DNA of 64,000 nucleotides, taken from Paraburkholderia sp. ZP32-5. GTDB lineage: Bacteria > Pseudomonadota > Gammaproteobacteria > Burkholderiales > Burkholderiaceae. Of this stretch, positions 26,469 through 36,343 are shown piece after piece. Position 1 is the first letter of the stretch. Every line of letters begins with the position of its first letter. The translations under genes and the position numbers were made by a program. The notes under the pieces are model-generated. The model worked only from the letters and a program-made list of their open reading frames with translations, ran no database searches and was not told the DNA's origin. The stretch covers positions 1,240,001-1,304,000 of the forward strand of contig NZ_JAJEJP010000001.1 of assembly GCF_021390495.1 (NCBI RefSeq), given 5' to 3'.

Positions 26469-26888
26469 TCAGACCTGCGGCGGCAGCGTGACCATCCACA
26501 TCAGGCCGAAGCGGTCCACCACCATCCCGAAGCCTTTGCTCCAGAACGTCTGCCCGAACGGCATCACGATCTGACCGCCGTCGGCCAGCGCGTTGAAGCA
26601 TTTTTCCGCCGACGCGTTGTCTTCGATCGTCAGCGACAGGCTGAAGCCGTTGAACGGACCCGCCGCGGGGTCGCAATTGCCATCGGAGGCCATCCATGTG
26701 CTCGAACCCAACTGCACGGTCGCGTGCATGATCTTGTCCGCGAGTTCGGGGCGCGGCGGGTTGTGCGCGTCCGGCGGCGCTTCCTTGAACAGCATCTTGA
26801 AGACCACCTGCGCACCGAGTTTTTCGGTGTAGAAGTTCAGCGCTTCCTCGCAGCGGCCATTGAAAAACACGTAGGGCTGTAGGTTCAT
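26469..26888 (-). CDS. PhnB-like VOC family protein
   Basis: A 139-residue glyoxalase/bleomycin-resistance fold protein of the PhnB/YjdN type: LQPYVFFNGRCEEALNFYTEKL at the N-terminus and FGQTFWSKGFGMVVDRFGLMWMV at the end are diagnostic. AGGAGACGATC precedes the ATG. The function of such proteins is generally unknown. Confidence 0.9.
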   Translation of the reverse strand: MNLQPYVFFNGRCEEALNFYTEKLGAQVVFKMLFKEAPPDAHNPPRPELADKIMHATVQLGSSTWMASDGNCDPAAGPFNGFSLSLTIEDNASAEKCFNALADGGQIVMPFGQTFWSKGFGMVVDRFGLMWMVTLPPQV

Positions 26889-27074
26889 GATCGTCTCCTG
26901 AAGGGGCTCGCGTTGCGTCGGCGCCGTCGTGGCCGGGGCGAGCTTGCGGTGCGGCCAGCGCGTGCAATCGATTGTAGTCGCGTGTCGCGCGTGGATTGTG
27001 ACGTTATGTCGTAGGACGTGACGGCGGCGCGGTTCTGGCGCACATGGGCTACGCGTGCGTGGCGTCGTAAACGG

Positions 27075-27110
27075 CGGGCGGCCCCGAACCGTCAGATTCA
27101 GGGCCGCCCG
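27075..27110. repeat. GC-rich hairpin downstream of tal
   Basis: Perfect 10-base arms CGGGCGGCCC / GGGCCGCCCG (27075-27084 and 27101-27110) about 75 bases beyond the tal stop on the minus strand. There is no T-run, so termination is possible but unproven. Confidence 0.5.
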
Positions 27111-27185
27111 TGGTGCGGTTTTATCGAGCGGATCGTGCGTGAAAGACGCGACTCACGCGCGCGATCCGCGCGTACCTGTCACGCT

Positions 27186-28139
27186 TTAGCGCAGCGCGTC
27201 GATCAGCTTTTCCAGCTTCACGGCGTCCGCGGCAAACGTGCGGATACCTTCGGCAAGCTTTTCGGTCGCCATCGCGTCGTCGTTGACGAGGAAGCGGAAC
27301 GACTTCTCGTCGACCGGCACGCGCTCGATGTCCGCGTCGCCCGACATCTGCGGCGACAGCTTGCGCTCGATCTTGTCGGTATTGTCCTGCAGCTTCTGCA
27401 GCAGGTCCGGGCTGATCGTCAGCAGATCGCAGCCGGCCAGTTCGAGGATCTGCTCGGGTGTGCGGAAGCTCGCGCCCATCACCTCGGTCTTGTAGCCGAA
27501 CTTCTTGTAGTACGCATAGATGCGGCGCACCGACTTCACGCCCGGATCGTTGGCGCCGCCGTCTTTCGCCTCGTCCCACGCGCTGCCGGCGCTTTTCTTG
27601 TACCAGTCGTAGATCCGGCCGACGAACGGCGAGATCAGTTGCGCGCCGGCTTCCGCGCAGGCCGCGGCTTGCGCGAGCGAGAACAGCAGCGTCATGTTGC
27701 AGTGGATGCCTTCCTTCTGCAGCACTTCGGCCGCGCGCACGCCTTCCCACGTCGACGCGAGCTTGATCAGCACGCGGTCGCGCTCGATGCCGTGCTCCTT
27801 GTACAGCGCGATCAGCTCACGGCCTTTCGCGATCGATCCTTCGATGTCGAACGACAGACGGGCATCGACTTCGGTCGACACGCGCCCCGGGATGATCTTC
27901 AGGATTTCGGTGCCGAAGGCGATCAGCAACTGGTCGATGATCGCGCCGACCGGCTTCGACGCATGCGCCTTCACGGTCTTTTCGAGCAGCGGCCGGTAAT
28001 CGTCTTTCTGCACGGCCTTCAGAATCAGCGACGGATTGGTGGTCGCGTCGCGCGGCTTGTATTGCGCGAGCTGCTGGAAGTCACCGGTATCGGCGACGAC
28101 CGTGGTGTACTGCTTCAGTTGATCGAGTGCGGTTGTCAT
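27186..28139 (-). CDS. tal: Transaldolase
   Basis: A 317-residue class I transaldolase. [12 protein letters not shown] (31-42) is the N-terminal signature and [11 protein letters not shown] holds the Schiff-base Lys126; [13 protein letters not shown] is the second conserved block. It transfers a dihydroxyacetone unit between sedoheptulose 7-phosphate and glyceraldehyde 3-phosphate in the non-oxidative pentose phosphate pathway. Length agrees with E. coli TalB. Monocistronic. Confidence 0.97.
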   Translation of the reverse strand: MTTALDQLKQYTTVVADTGDFQQLAQYKPRDATTNPSLILKAVQKDDYRPLLEKTVKAHASKPVGAIIDQLLIAFGTEILKIIPGRVSTEVDARLSFDIEGSIAKGRELIALYKEHGIERDRVLIKLASTWEGVRAAEVLQKEGIHCNMTLLFSLAQAAACAEAGAQLISPFVGRIYDWYKKSAGSAWDEAKDGGANDPGVKSVRRIYAYYKKFGYKTEVMGASFRTPEQILELAGCDLLTISPDLLQKLQDNTDKIERKLSPQMSGDADIERVPVDEKSFRFLVNDDAMATEKLAEGIRTFAADAVKLEKLIDALR

Positions 28140-28379
28140 GTTCGGGCCTTCAGGGCGCGTGCGCCGTGGTTCAGGGGAAATGAGGTCGCCGCCGTGCCGT
28201 CTGAACGACTCGGCACCGGCGGCCGCGGGTCGGGCCGCGGCGCGTTTCGCGAAGTTCTCGGCGAAATTGTCGAAACTTGCCGAAACACGCCGCCGGGTGC
28301 TTCTATTCTATGGCGGATCGTCGGCAATGGCATGAATCGCGGGTATCGACCGGCCGATGCGGCGATCCGTCCGAGCGGC

Positions 28380-29612
28380 TCAATTGCGCGTGCGCGCGTT
28401 CAGCACCAGTTGCGTGAGCACGCCCGCGACCAGTCCCCAGAACGCCGAGCCGATCGACAGCAGCGTGAGGCCCGACGCGGTCACCATAAACGTTACGAGC
28501 GCTGCTTCGCGCTGCCTGACGTCCTGCATCGCGTTCGCGAGCCCGCTCATGATCGAGCCGAACAGCGCGAGCGCCGCGACCGAGACGACCAGTGCCTTCG
28601 GAAACGCGGCGAACAGCGCGGCGATCGTCGCGCCGAACACCCCCGCGATCAGATAGAAAATGCCGCCCCAGACCGCCGCCATGTAACGCTTGGCGGGATT
28701 TTCGTGCGCTTCGGGGCCAGTGCAGATCGCCGCGGTGATCGCCGCAAGATTGATGCCGTGCGAGCCGAACGGCGCGAGCAGCAGCGACGCGAAACCGGTC
28801 GTTGCGATCAGCGGCGCCGACGGCGTCGTGTAGCCGTCCGCGCGCAGCACCGCGATGCCGGGCACGTTCTGCGACGCCATCGCGACCACGAACAGCGGAA
28901 TGCCGATGCTGACGATCGCCGCGAGCGAGAACGCCGGCATCGTCAATACCGGATGCGCGAGCGCGACATGAAAGCGGCTGAAATCGAGCAGGCCGAGCAC
29001 GCCGGCGGCTGTGGTGCCGGCCGCGAGCGTGATGACGATCGCGTAGCGCGGCGCCAGGCGTTTGACGACCAGGTAGGTGAAGAACATCGTCAGCACGAGC
29101 GCGGTCTGGAACTGCGCGGCGCGGAAAATTTCGATGCCGATCTCGAACAGGATGCCCGCGAGCAACGCCGATGCGATGCCGGCCGGAATCTTCTTCATCA
29201 GCGTGTCGAACCAGCCGGTCAGGCCGACCAGCGTAAGCAGTGCCGCGCACACGATGAACGCGCCAATTGCCTGTGCGTACTCGACGTGCGGCAGCGACGC
29301 GACCAGCAGCGCCGCGCCCGGCGTCGACCAGGCGATCACGATCGGCGCGCGAAAGCGCAGCGACAGGCCGATCGTGCAGACGCCCATGCCGATCGACAGC
29401 GCCCAGATCCACGACGAAATCTGCGCATCGGACAGATGCGCGGCCTGGCCCGCCTGGAACATCAGCACGAGCGAACTGGTGTAGCCCGTCATCATCGCGA
29501 CGAAGCCCGCGACGATCGTCGATAGCGACATGTCGGTCAGCGGATTCGAGCGACCGGGCGGCGTGGCGGCGGGGGACAACTGCGGAGAGGGTGGGGAGGG
29601 GGGCGAACTCAT
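28380..29612 (-). CDS. BenE family benzoate/H+ symporter-like transporter
   Basis: A 410-residue membrane protein with 11-12 helices. LSTIVAGFVAMMTGYTSSLVLM, FLALYLV-like helices, and the ITAAICTGPEAHENPAKRYMAA segment (residues 250-272) are hallmarks of the BenE family. The Pro/Ser-rich N-terminus (1-25) is variable; an internal ATG at residue 28 may be the real start. No benzoate catabolic genes are seen, so the natural substrate is uncertain. Confidence 0.9.
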   Translation of the reverse strand: MSSPPSPPSPQLSPAATPPGRSNPLTDMSLSTIVAGFVAMMTGYTSSLVLMFQAGQAAHLSDAQISSWIWALSIGMGVCTIGLSLRFRAPIVIAWSTPGAALLVASLPHVEYAQAIGAFIVCAALLTLVGLTGWFDTLMKKIPAGIASALLAGILFEIGIEIFRAAQFQTALVLTMFFTYLVVKRLAPRYAIVITLAAGTTAAGVLGLLDFSRFHVALAHPVLTMPAFSLAAIVSIGIPLFVVAMASQNVPGIAVLRADGYTTPSAPLIATTGFASLLLAPFGSHGINLAAITAAICTGPEAHENPAKRYMAAVWGGIFYLIAGVFGATIAALFAAFPKALVVSVAALALFGSIMSGLANAMQDVRQREAALVTFMVTASGLTLLSIGSAFWGLVAGVLTQLVLNARTRN

Positions 29613-29699
29613 GCGGAATCTTGGTTGTTGCTGAATCGTTGTTGTTGAAGACGAAGCGTGACGATGCTGGTCGATGCGGACGGCGCGACGTCGGCCGCG

Positions 29700-30875
29700 T
29701 TACTTGCTTAGCACGCGCATCGCCGTTTCGAGCCCCGCGAGCGTCAGCGGATACATGCGGTGCCCGAGCACTTCACGAATCGCGCTGACGGATTGCCGGT
29801 ACGGCCACAGCGCTTCCGGCTCCGGATTGAGCCACGCGAAGTGCGGGAAGTGATCGGCGAGCCGGCGCAGCCACACCGCGCCGGCCTCGGCGTTGTTGTA
29901 CTCGACCGAGCCGCCCGGTTGCAATACCTCGTAGGGGCTCATCGTTGCGTCGCCGACGAAGATCAGCTTGTAGTCGGGCGTGAATTTGTGCAGCACGTCC
30001 CACGTCGGCGTGCGCTCGGCATGGCGGCGGCGATTGTTCTTCCACAGGAAGTCGTACACGCAGTTGTGGAAGTAGTAGAACTCGAGGTGCTTGAATTCGG
30101 CCTTCGCGGCCGAGAACAGCTCCTCGGTGCGCTTCACGTGATCGTCCATCGAGCCGCCGACATCGAGCAGCATCAGTACCTTCACGTTGTTGTGGCGCTC
30201 GGGCACCATCCGGATGTCGAGCCAGCCGGCGTTCGCGGCAGTGCTGCGGATCGTGTCGGGCAGATCGAGTTCCTCGGCCGCGCCTTCGCGCGCGAAGCGG
30301 CGCAGCCGCCGCAGCGCGACCTTGATGTTGCGCGTGCCGATTTCGACCTGGTCGTCGTAGTCGCGATACGCACGCGCTTCCCACACCTTGACCGCGGTGC
30401 GATTGCCGCTCGCGTCGCCGCCGATGCGCACGCCCTCCGGGTTATAGCCGCCGTTGCCGAACGGCGATGTGCCGCCGGTGCCGATCCATTTGTTGCCGCC
30501 CTCGTGGCGTTCCTTCTGTTCGTCGAATAGTTCCTTCAGACGCTCCATCAGCTTGTCGAGGCCGCCCATCGCTTCGATCTGCGCCTTTTCTTCCGGCGAC
30601 AGATCGCGCTGCAACTTCTTCTTGAGCCAGTCGAGCGGGACGTCGAACGCCAGCTCCGAGGTTTGCGCGACGCCGTTGAAATACGCGCCGAACGCCTGAT
30701 CGAACTTGTCGAAATACTGTTCATCCTTCACCAGCGAGATGCGCGCGAGGTAGTAGAACTCGTCGAGCGACGGCGCGATCACGTTGGCTTTGAGCGCTTC
30801 GAGCAGCGTCAGGTATTCCTTCACCGACACCGGCAGTTTGGCGGCGCGCAACGAGTAGAAGAAGTCGATCAGCAT
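29700..30875 (-). CDS. VWA-domain protein, CoxE-like
   Basis: A 391-residue protein. Residues 1-120 form a helical domain (LIDFFYSLRAAKLPVSVKEYL), followed by the family motif GTGGTSPFGNGGYNPEGVR (132-150) and a von Willebrand A domain with MIDAS DVGGSM (238-243). The ATG at 30875 was chosen because family members begin MLIDFFY. Proteins of this type work with a MoxR AAA+ ATPase, which is encoded immediately upstream on the same strand (120-base gap), as remodelling or metal-insertion chaperones (CoxD/CoxE, RavA/ViaA type). The client is unknown. Confidence 0.9.
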   Translation of the reverse strand: MLIDFFYSLRAAKLPVSVKEYLTLLEALKANVIAPSLDEFYYLARISLVKDEQYFDKFDQAFGAYFNGVAQTSELAFDVPLDWLKKKLQRDLSPEEKAQIEAMGGLDKLMERLKELFDEQKERHEGGNKWIGTGGTSPFGNGGYNPEGVRIGGDASGNRTAVKVWEARAYRDYDDQVEIGTRNIKVALRRLRRFAREGAAEELDLPDTIRSTAANAGWLDIRMVPERHNNVKVLMLLDVGGSMDDHVKRTEELFSAAKAEFKHLEFYYFHNCVYDFLWKNNRRRHAERTPTWDVLHKFTPDYKLIFVGDATMSPYEVLQPGGSVEYNNAEAGAVWLRRLADHFPHFAWLNPEPEALWPYRQSVSAIREVLGHRMYPLTLAGLETAMRVLSK

Positions 30876-30995
30876 GCTGGGTTCCTTGCGGCGGCGCGAG
30901 GCCGACGCGCAGTCATTGCCGGGCGCGTGGCCGGGCTTGGTCGCGTGCGCGGCGGCGCGGTGTGGCAAACGTAAGCGTGCCGGCGCGACTCGCGC

Positions 30996-31838
30996 TCAAC
31001 GGTTGTTGCGGTTCATGAAGAGCAGCCGCTCGAACAGGTTCACGTCCTGCTCGTTCTTCAGCAGCGCGCCATGCAGCGGCGGCACGATCTGCTTGTGATC
31101 GGCCGAGCGCAGCGCTTCGGGCGGGATATCTTCGGCGAGCAGCAGCTTGAGCCAGTCGAGCAGCTCCGACGTGGACGGTTTCTTCTTCAGGCCCGCGACG
31201 TTGCGCAGTTCGAAAAAGCTCTGCAGCGCCGCGGCCAGCAGTTCTTTCTTGATGCCGGGGTAATGCACGTCGACGATCTGCTGCATCGTCGTTGCATCCG
31301 GAAACTTGATGTAGTGGAAAAAGCACCGGCGCAAAAACGCGTCGGGCAATTCCTTCTCGTTGTTCGACGTGATGATCACGAGCGGACGATGTTTCGCGCG
31401 CACCAGCTCGCGCGTCTCGTACACGTAGAACTCCATGCGGTCGAGTTCGCGCAGCAGATCGTTCGGGAATTCGATGTCGGCCTTGTCGATCTCGTCGATC
31501 AGCAGCACCGTTTGCTGGTCCGACTCGAAGGCCTGCCACAGCACGCCCTTGACGATGTAATTGCCGATGTCCTTCACGCGTTCATCGCCGAGCTGCGAAT
31601 CGCGCAGACGCGACACCGCGTCGTATTCGTACAGACCCTGCTGGGCTTTGGTGGTCGATTTGATGTGCCACTGCAGCAGCGGCATGCCGAGCGCGGCGGC
31701 GACTTCCTCGGCGAGCATGGTCTTGCCGGTCCCGGGTTCGCCCTTGATCAGCAGCGGACGCCTGAGCGTCATCGCGGCGTTGACCGCGAGCTTGAGGTCG
31801 TCGGTGGCGACGTACTGCGATGAGCCTTCGAAACGCAT
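30996..31838 (-). CDS. MoxR family AAA+ ATPase
   Basis: A 280-residue AAA+ protein. Walker A GEPGTGKTML, Walker B VLLIDEIDKAD, sensor 1 IITSNNEKELPDAFLRRCFF and arginine fingers in FLRR are complete. The start at 31838 gives the usual N-terminus MRFEGSSQYVA; an in-frame ATG 69 bases upstream would add unconserved residues. It is expected to form a hexameric ring and to act with the VWA protein encoded just downstream. Confidence 0.93.
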   Translation of the reverse strand: MRFEGSSQYVATDDLKLAVNAAMTLRRPLLIKGEPGTGKTMLAEEVAAALGMPLLQWHIKSTTKAQQGLYEYDAVSRLRDSQLGDERVKDIGNYIVKGVLWQAFESDQQTVLLIDEIDKADIEFPNDLLRELDRMEFYVYETRELVRAKHRPLVIITSNNEKELPDAFLRRCFFHYIKFPDATTMQQIVDVHYPGIKKELLAAALQSFFELRNVAGLKKKPSTSELLDWLKLLLAEDIPPEALRSADHKQIVPPLHGALLKNEQDVNLFERLLFMNRNNR

Positions 31839-32279
31839 GGCGAGATGCTCTTGGCGGGGAAAAACCCAGTATAAGTCAGAAGGCCTGTTGGCCTGAAACC
31901 GGCTCACGTATGGTGTCAGCCGCGCTGTGCTCAGGCTGTGGGGCTTGTCGTGAGCCTCGGCCCTGGCTCCGGATGCGATACCGTTGTACTGTTGGCGCGG
32001 TCCCGCCTGGGTGCTGCTTCGACCCGCTGTGGACCGGCGAGGCTTACGGGCACTGCGGAGGTTTCACGCATCCGGGCGGCGCTGGCGGGCAAGCGTGCCG
32101 GACGCCGCCGCGGCGGGCTCGGCCGCGCCGTAAGCGGCTCCCGCGCCTGGTGGACGTTCGGCGCGGCGTCGCGGTACAATGAGCCCGATTTTTTTGGCCT
32201 GCGTGGCTACCCTACAAGAAGAACGGCGCGGACCGCTGCCTTTCTGGGCGCCCGTTTCCCCTCAAGCCAGGTTACATCT
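31839..32279. other. Divergent intergenic region between moxR-like gene and cytochrome genes
   Basis: About 440 bases without a credible gene. TACAAT (32175-32180) followed by a T-run is a plausible -10 for the cytochrome genes; the best -35 candidate, TGGACG at 32151, is weak. Confidence 0.55.
32151..32180 (+). promoter_or_regulatory. Possible promoter of the cytochrome c pair
   Basis: TGGACG (32151-32156), 18-base spacer, TACAAT (32175-32180), followed by CGATTTTTTT near 32188. The -35 match is poor. Confidence 0.35.
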
Positions 32280-32648
32280 ATGAATAAATTCGTCGGCAAA
32301 TACGTCGTGATCGCAGCGCTGTCGGGGCTCGTGGGGTATGCGGCCAGTGCGCAGGCAGCGGATGTCGTAGGCAACGCGAAGGCGGGCCAGGACAAGGTCG
32401 CGATGTGTATCGGCTGTCATGGCATTCCCGAATATCGCACCGCTTACCCCGAGGTCTTCCGCGTTCCGAAGCTCGGCGGCCAGAACCAGGCGTACCTCGA
32501 AAACGCGCTGCACGCCTACAAGAAGGGCGACCGTCATTTCGACACCATGCGCGCGATCGCGACGTCGCTGTCGGACCAGGACATTGCCGACATCGCCGCG
32601 TACTACGCCGCGCAAACCGCCGATTCGAAAAACAATCCCAACAAGTGA
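32280..32648 (+). CDS. Small periplasmic class I cytochrome c
   Basis: A 122-residue protein with a signal peptide (1-26, cleavage after AQA) and one haem site CIGCH (Cys43, Cys46, His47). Methionine in HFDTMRAIATSLSDQDI is the probable sixth ligand. It resembles one half of cytochrome c4 or a c553. It should carry electrons in the periplasm, probably to a terminal oxidase. It is followed by a second cytochrome gene 78 bases away and likely co-transcribed. Confidence 0.92.
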   Translation: MNKFVGKYVVIAALSGLVGYAASAQAADVVGNAKAGQDKVAMCIGCHGIPEYRTAYPEVFRVPKLGGQNQAYLENALHAYKKGDRHFDTMRAIATSLSDQDIADIAAYYAAQTADSKNNPNK

Positions 32649-32726
32649 TCGGTGTCGATCGGCCGTCGGTCGGTATCGGTCGATGCCCATCGGCCAGCCA
32701 ATTAAATTTGCGGGACAGGAGAATTC

Positions 32727-33110
32727 ATGATTAAGCCCCAACAGGCACTCCACACGGTGTTCAAGGCTGCATGCGCGTCGGCGGCACTGATCGGTCTGGT
32801 TGCAGCGAACGGCGCCTATGCCGCCGACGCCGCCAACGGCAAGGTCCTCGTCGACAACCACAACTGCGCGGCCTGCCACGGCGCCAAGCTGAATAATCCG
32901 GTGAGCCCGGAATATCCGAAGCTCGCCGGTCAGTACTCGGACTATATTTACTGGGCGCTGCGTCAGTACCAGATGGGCACGGGTAATCCGCATTTCGGCC
33001 GCAATAACGCGATCATGCAGGCGCAGGTGCAAACGCTGTCGCCGAGCGACATGAAGGACATCGGCGCCTATGTCGAATCGCTGGACGGCTCGCTCGTGCA
33101 GAAGAAGTAA
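32727..33110 (+). CDS. Small periplasmic class I cytochrome c
   Basis: A 127-residue protein with signal peptide (1-33, cleavage near AYA-AD) and one haem site CAACH (Cys47, Cys50, His51). YPKLAGQYSDYIYWALRQYQMG and the Met of NNAIMQAQVQTLSPSDMKDI match the same cytochrome family as its upstream neighbour. GGACAGGAGAA lies upstream of the start. Together the two mono-haem proteins are reminiscent of the two halves of dihaem cytochrome c4. Confidence 0.93.
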   Translation: MIKPQQALHTVFKAACASAALIGLVAANGAYAADAANGKVLVDNHNCAACHGAKLNNPVSPEYPKLAGQYSDYIYWALRQYQMGTGNPHFGRNNAIMQAQVQTLSPSDMKDIGAYVESLDGSLVQKK

Positions 33111-33173
33111 GGGTTTTCGCGCGGTTTTCGCGGCGCTGGCCGCGTCGTCGAGCGATGGAAGCTGGAAATGAGA

Positions 33174-33205
33174 ACACCCCGCCTTGGCGGGGTGTTTTGT
33201 TTTTG
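33174..33205 (+). terminator. Rho-independent terminator of the cytochrome genes
   Basis: ACACCCCGCC/GGCGGGGTGT stem (33174-33195) followed by TTTGTTTTT. Confidence 0.9.
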
Positions 33206-33306
33206 GGGCGGTATTTTCGTGCCTGGTGCTTGCGCGTTCGGCATCGAGCGCCGGGCTAATTAACTGCGCGTTCGCGGCGGGACACGCGTGCAGTAGCTCA
33301 GTGTGC

Positions 33307-33741
33307 TCAGTCGCGCGTCGCGCGCCGTTCTATGCGCTGCAAATAGGCATCCGTATCAGGTGGCGTGCCGGTGCGCTGCGCTTCCCAGATGGTCTCGCCA
33401 AGGCAATCCATGATCGCGTGCTGCGCTTCGTGGGTCGAGCCGAGGCGCGCGGCGAGCCGGTCGTGCGCCGCGCGAATGCCGGGAGGCTGGTCGATCGACA
33501 ATTGTTCGGAGATGGCCAGATGCATCGACAGATGCAGGAACGGGTTGGTCTGGCCGCGTTCCGGCGAATAGTCCTGCGCCTGAGCGGCGGGGGCGTCGGC
33601 GAGTTCGCCATGGTATTCCGGATGTTCGACGATCCAGTCGGCGGCGATCGCCTCGAGCGGCGTCAGAATCTCGCCCTGACGCTGCTTGCGCCAGGTATCG
33701 GTGAAAAAGAGACGGACTTCGTCGCGGCTAGGATTGAACAT
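33307..33741 (-). CDS. DUF1841 family protein
   Basis: A 144-residue protein. MFNPSRDEVRLFFTDTW at the start, ADWIVEHPEYH, and NPFLHLSMHLAISEQLSIDQPPGIR are typical of DUF1841, a betaproteobacterial family of unknown function. The start at 33741 gives the conserved MFNPSR beginning. It follows nth on the same strand after 136 bases. Confidence 0.9.
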   Translation of the reverse strand: MFNPSRDEVRLFFTDTWRKQRQGEILTPLEAIAADWIVEHPEYHGELADAPAAQAQDYSPERGQTNPFLHLSMHLAISEQLSIDQPPGIRAAHDRLAARLGSTHEAQHAIMDCLGETIWEAQRTGTPPDTDAYLQRIERRATRD

Positions 33742-33877
33742 CGTGGGACCGTGCGTGGGAATGGAGCGTGGGTGCTGCGAGGGAGTGACGGTGTACGCGA
33801 GCAGGCATGCAGACATGAGGCGTACGCAAGCCGTTATTTTACGCCGCGACGCCATCGGCCGCTGACGCCTCGCTCGT

Positions 33878-34522
33878 TCACAGATCGGGCGGCGGCGTCT
33901 TCGGCCGGAACTCGCACAGCGGCTCGATTACGCAGTGCCAGCACTCGGGCCGGCGCGCCTTGCACACGTAGCGGCCATGCAGGATCAGCCAGTGGTGCGC
34001 ATCCTGTCTGAACTCGGCGGGCGTGAATTTTTCGAGCGCCGCCTCGACAGCGCGCACGTCCTTGCCGGGCGCGAGGCCCGTACGGTTAGCCACCCGGAAG
34101 ATATGCGTATCGACCGCGATGGTCGGATGGCCGAACGCGGTGTTGAGGATCACGTTGGCCGTTTTGCGTCCGACGCCCGGCAAGCTCTCCAGCGCCTCGC
34201 GGTCCTCGGGCACCTCGCCGCCGTACTGATCGAGCAGGATGCGGCAGGTCGCGATCACGCTCTTCGCCTTGGTGCGATACAAGCCAATCGTCTTGATGTA
34301 ATCCGCGACGCCTTCCTCGCCGAGATCGAGGATCTTCCGCGGCGTGTTTGCGACCGGGAACATCTTGCGCATCGCCTTGTTGACCGACACGTCGGTCGCC
34401 TGCGCCGAAAGCAGCACGGCGATCAGCAGCTCGAACGGCGTCGTGTATTCGAGCTCGGTGGTCGGGTGCGGATTCAGGCTCTGAAGCGTTTCGTAGATGG
34501 CGCGGCGTTTGTTCGCGTTCAT
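33878..34522 (-). CDS. nth: Endonuclease III
   Basis: A 214-residue base-excision glycosylase/AP lyase for oxidised pyrimidines. LPGVGRKTANVIL carries the catalytic lysine, VDTHIFRVANR the catalytic aspartate, and CKARRPECWHCVIEPLC the four cysteines (spacing 6-2-5) of the iron-sulphur cluster. The start at 34522 matches the E. coli length (211). It follows rsxB, an arrangement also known from enteric rnf-nth loci. Confidence 0.97.
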   Translation of the reverse strand: MNANKRRAIYETLQSLNPHPTTELEYTTPFELLIAVLLSAQATDVSVNKAMRKMFPVANTPRKILDLGEEGVADYIKTIGLYRTKAKSVIATCRILLDQYGGEVPEDREALESLPGVGRKTANVILNTAFGHPTIAVDTHIFRVANRTGLAPGKDVRAVEAALEKFTPAEFRQDAHHWLILHGRYVCKARRPECWHCVIEPLCEFRPKTPPPDL

Positions 34523-34607
34523 ACGGAGTGTGTCGGTGAGTGAAGTGCGCGCGGCGCGCGATCGAGTTGGCGGATGTCGGCTAGATGCGGTGCTCAACTG
34601 TACCGAA

Positions 34608-35525
34608 CTAGCGCGGGGTTCGCGGACTGGACGGCGGGTCGCTCGCGTCATCTGCGTTGCCACTGGCGTTGCTACCGGGGCCGAGACCGAGACGGCGCCG
34701 GCGCGCTTCAGCGACGTCGATTTGCGCCTGCACGTCGGCGCTGACGTTGTCGGTATTCAACGGACCTTGTCCCTTGGCGGCCATTTCATCCTTTTTCTTG
34801 CGAGCGCGTTCGAGCGCGGCCTGAATGATTGCGCGTTTCTTCGCATCGGCGTCGTCCGACACTGGGGCAGCAGGAGTCGCCGCAGCGGATGCCGAGGCCG
34901 CTTCGTTGTGCGGCGTCGCACCAGCAGCTCGCCGCGCTGCAGCACGCGCTTCGGCCGCGTCGCGCTCGCGCGCGAGACGTGCGCCGCGCCGGTCATGGCG
35001 TACGCGCGCCGCATCGGCTTGAGGTTGGCTCCATGCGGCCCAGCCGGTCGCATCACCAGTGACAGCCGGCATGGCGATGCAGTCGACCGGGCAGGGTGGC
35101 ACACACAGATCGCAGCCGGTGCACAGCTCGGCGATGACCGTGTGCATCTGTTTCGGTGCGCCAACTATCGCGTCGACGGGGCAAGCCTGCATGCACAGCG
35201 TGCAACCGATGCACAACTGTTCGTCGATAACCGCCAACGGACGCGGACGTTCGATGCCATTGGCGGAATTGAGCGGGATGACCGGTTTGCCGAGCAGCGC
35301 GGCGAGGCGCGCGATGCCCTCGACGCCACCGGGCGGGCACTGGTTGTAGCTGGCTTCGCCGTTCGCGACGGCTTCGGCATAGGGACGGCATGCGGGGTAA
35401 CCGCACTTCGTGCATTGCGTTTGGGGCAGCAGATCTTCGATGCGATCCGCGAGTATTTTGACGTCTGTCACGGTTACGGCGTGGGGTTTGCCGGGCGGTC
35501 GCACGGCCTGAACTAAATAGCACAT
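34608..35525 (-). CDS. rsxB: RnfB/RsxB-type ferredoxin with long C-terminal tail
   Basis: About 305 residues. [26 protein letters not shown] gives the 4Fe-4S cluster site of the Rnf B subunit, and [14 protein letters not shown] and [14 protein letters not shown] two further ferredoxin clusters. The hydrophobic N-terminal anchor of enteric RsxB is missing, and after residue 180 there is a 120-residue Ala/Arg/Lys-rich tail. No other rnf/rsx subunits are nearby, so it is unlikely to be part of a complete Rnf complex. Start choice is uncertain: ATG at 35525 or a GTG close to VTVTDVKIL. Confidence 0.88.
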   Translation of the reverse strand: MCYLVQAVRPPGKPHAVTVTDVKILADRIEDLLPQTQCTKCGYPACRPYAEAVANGEASYNQCPPGGVEGIARLAALLGKPVIPLNSANGIERPRPLAVIDEQLCIGCTLCMQACPVDAIVGAPKQMHTVIAELCTGCDLCVPPCPVDCIAMPAVTGDATGWAAWSQPQADAARVRHDRRGARLARERDAAEARAAARRAAGATPHNEAASASAAATPAAPVSDDADAKKRAIIQAALERARKKKDEMAAKGQGPLNTDNVSADVQAQIDVAEARRRRLGLGPGSNASGNADDASDPPSSPRTPR

Positions 35526-35543
35526 TATCGCCGATTTCCCCGA

Positions 35544-35571
35544 TTGCCATTCGCAATCCATGTGCCATAAT
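35544..35571 (+). promoter_or_regulatory. Putative promoter of the tetR gene
   Basis: TTGCCA (35544-35549), 16-base spacer, CATAAT (35566-35571), about 140 bases before the ATG at 35711. Confidence 0.5.
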
Positions 35572-35710
35572 CGAAGCGCTTTTTTCGAAAGACCGCAGAA
35601 AAGGGTGTGTTTCCCAATAACGACGCGCCCGTTCAACGCCGCCAATATGAGGCTCGAGGAGAGGCCGGCGGCGCGATCCGGATAACGCGGCTCACGAAGA
35701 CGATGCCACC

Positions 35711-36343
35711 ATGAATCAGCCGAAAATCAAAAGAGATCCTGAAGGCACGCGGCGCCGCATTCTGCTTGCGGCTGCCGAAGAGTTTGCTAATGGTGGGCTG
35801 TTCGGCGCGCGCGTCGACCAGATCGCCCGCCGGGCAGAAACCAATGAACGTATGCTCTATTACTACTTCGGTAGCAAGGAGCAGCTCTTCACCGCGGTAC
35901 TCGAGCACGCGTTCAGCGCACTCAATGAAGCGGAACGTACGCTCGAACTGAATGGCGTGGCGCCGGTCGAGGCCGTTACGCGTCTTGCGCATTTCGTTTG
36001 GGACTACTACCGCGACCATCCCGAGCTGCTGCGGCTCGTCAATAACGAGAACCTGCACGAAGCACGCTATATGGCGAAGTCGACGCGAATCCGCGAAATG
36101 ATTTCGCCGATCGTTGCGACGCTCGGCGGCATTCTCGAGCGCGGCCAGCGCGCCGGACTGTTTCGCGCGAATGTCGATCCGCTGCGCTTTTACGTGACGC
36201 TGTCGGGCATGGGCTATTACATCGTGTCGAACCGCTACACGATCGAGGCGACACTCGGCCGCGATTTCAGCAGCCCCGCCGAGCGCAGCGAAGTGATCCA
36301 GATGAATACCGAGTTGCTGCTCGCGTATTTGCTGAGAAAGTAG
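35711..36343 (+). CDS. TetR/AcrR family transcriptional regulator
   Basis: A 210-residue regulator. Residues 12-60 form the TetR DNA-binding domain ([41 protein letters not shown]). The C-terminal ligand domain resembles the TetR_C (RutR/YcdC-like) group with [30 protein letters not shown]. It is divergent from rsxB, and the target and ligand are unknown. Confidence 0.93.
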   Translation: MNQPKIKRDPEGTRRRILLAAAEEFANGGLFGARVDQIARRAETNERMLYYYFGSKEQLFTAVLEHAFSALNEAERTLELNGVAPVEAVTRLAHFVWDYYRDHPELLRLVNNENLHEARYMAKSTRIREMISPIVATLGGILERGQRAGLFRANVDPLRFYVTLSGMGYYIVSNRYTIEATLGRDFSSPAERSEVIQMNTELLLAYLLRK

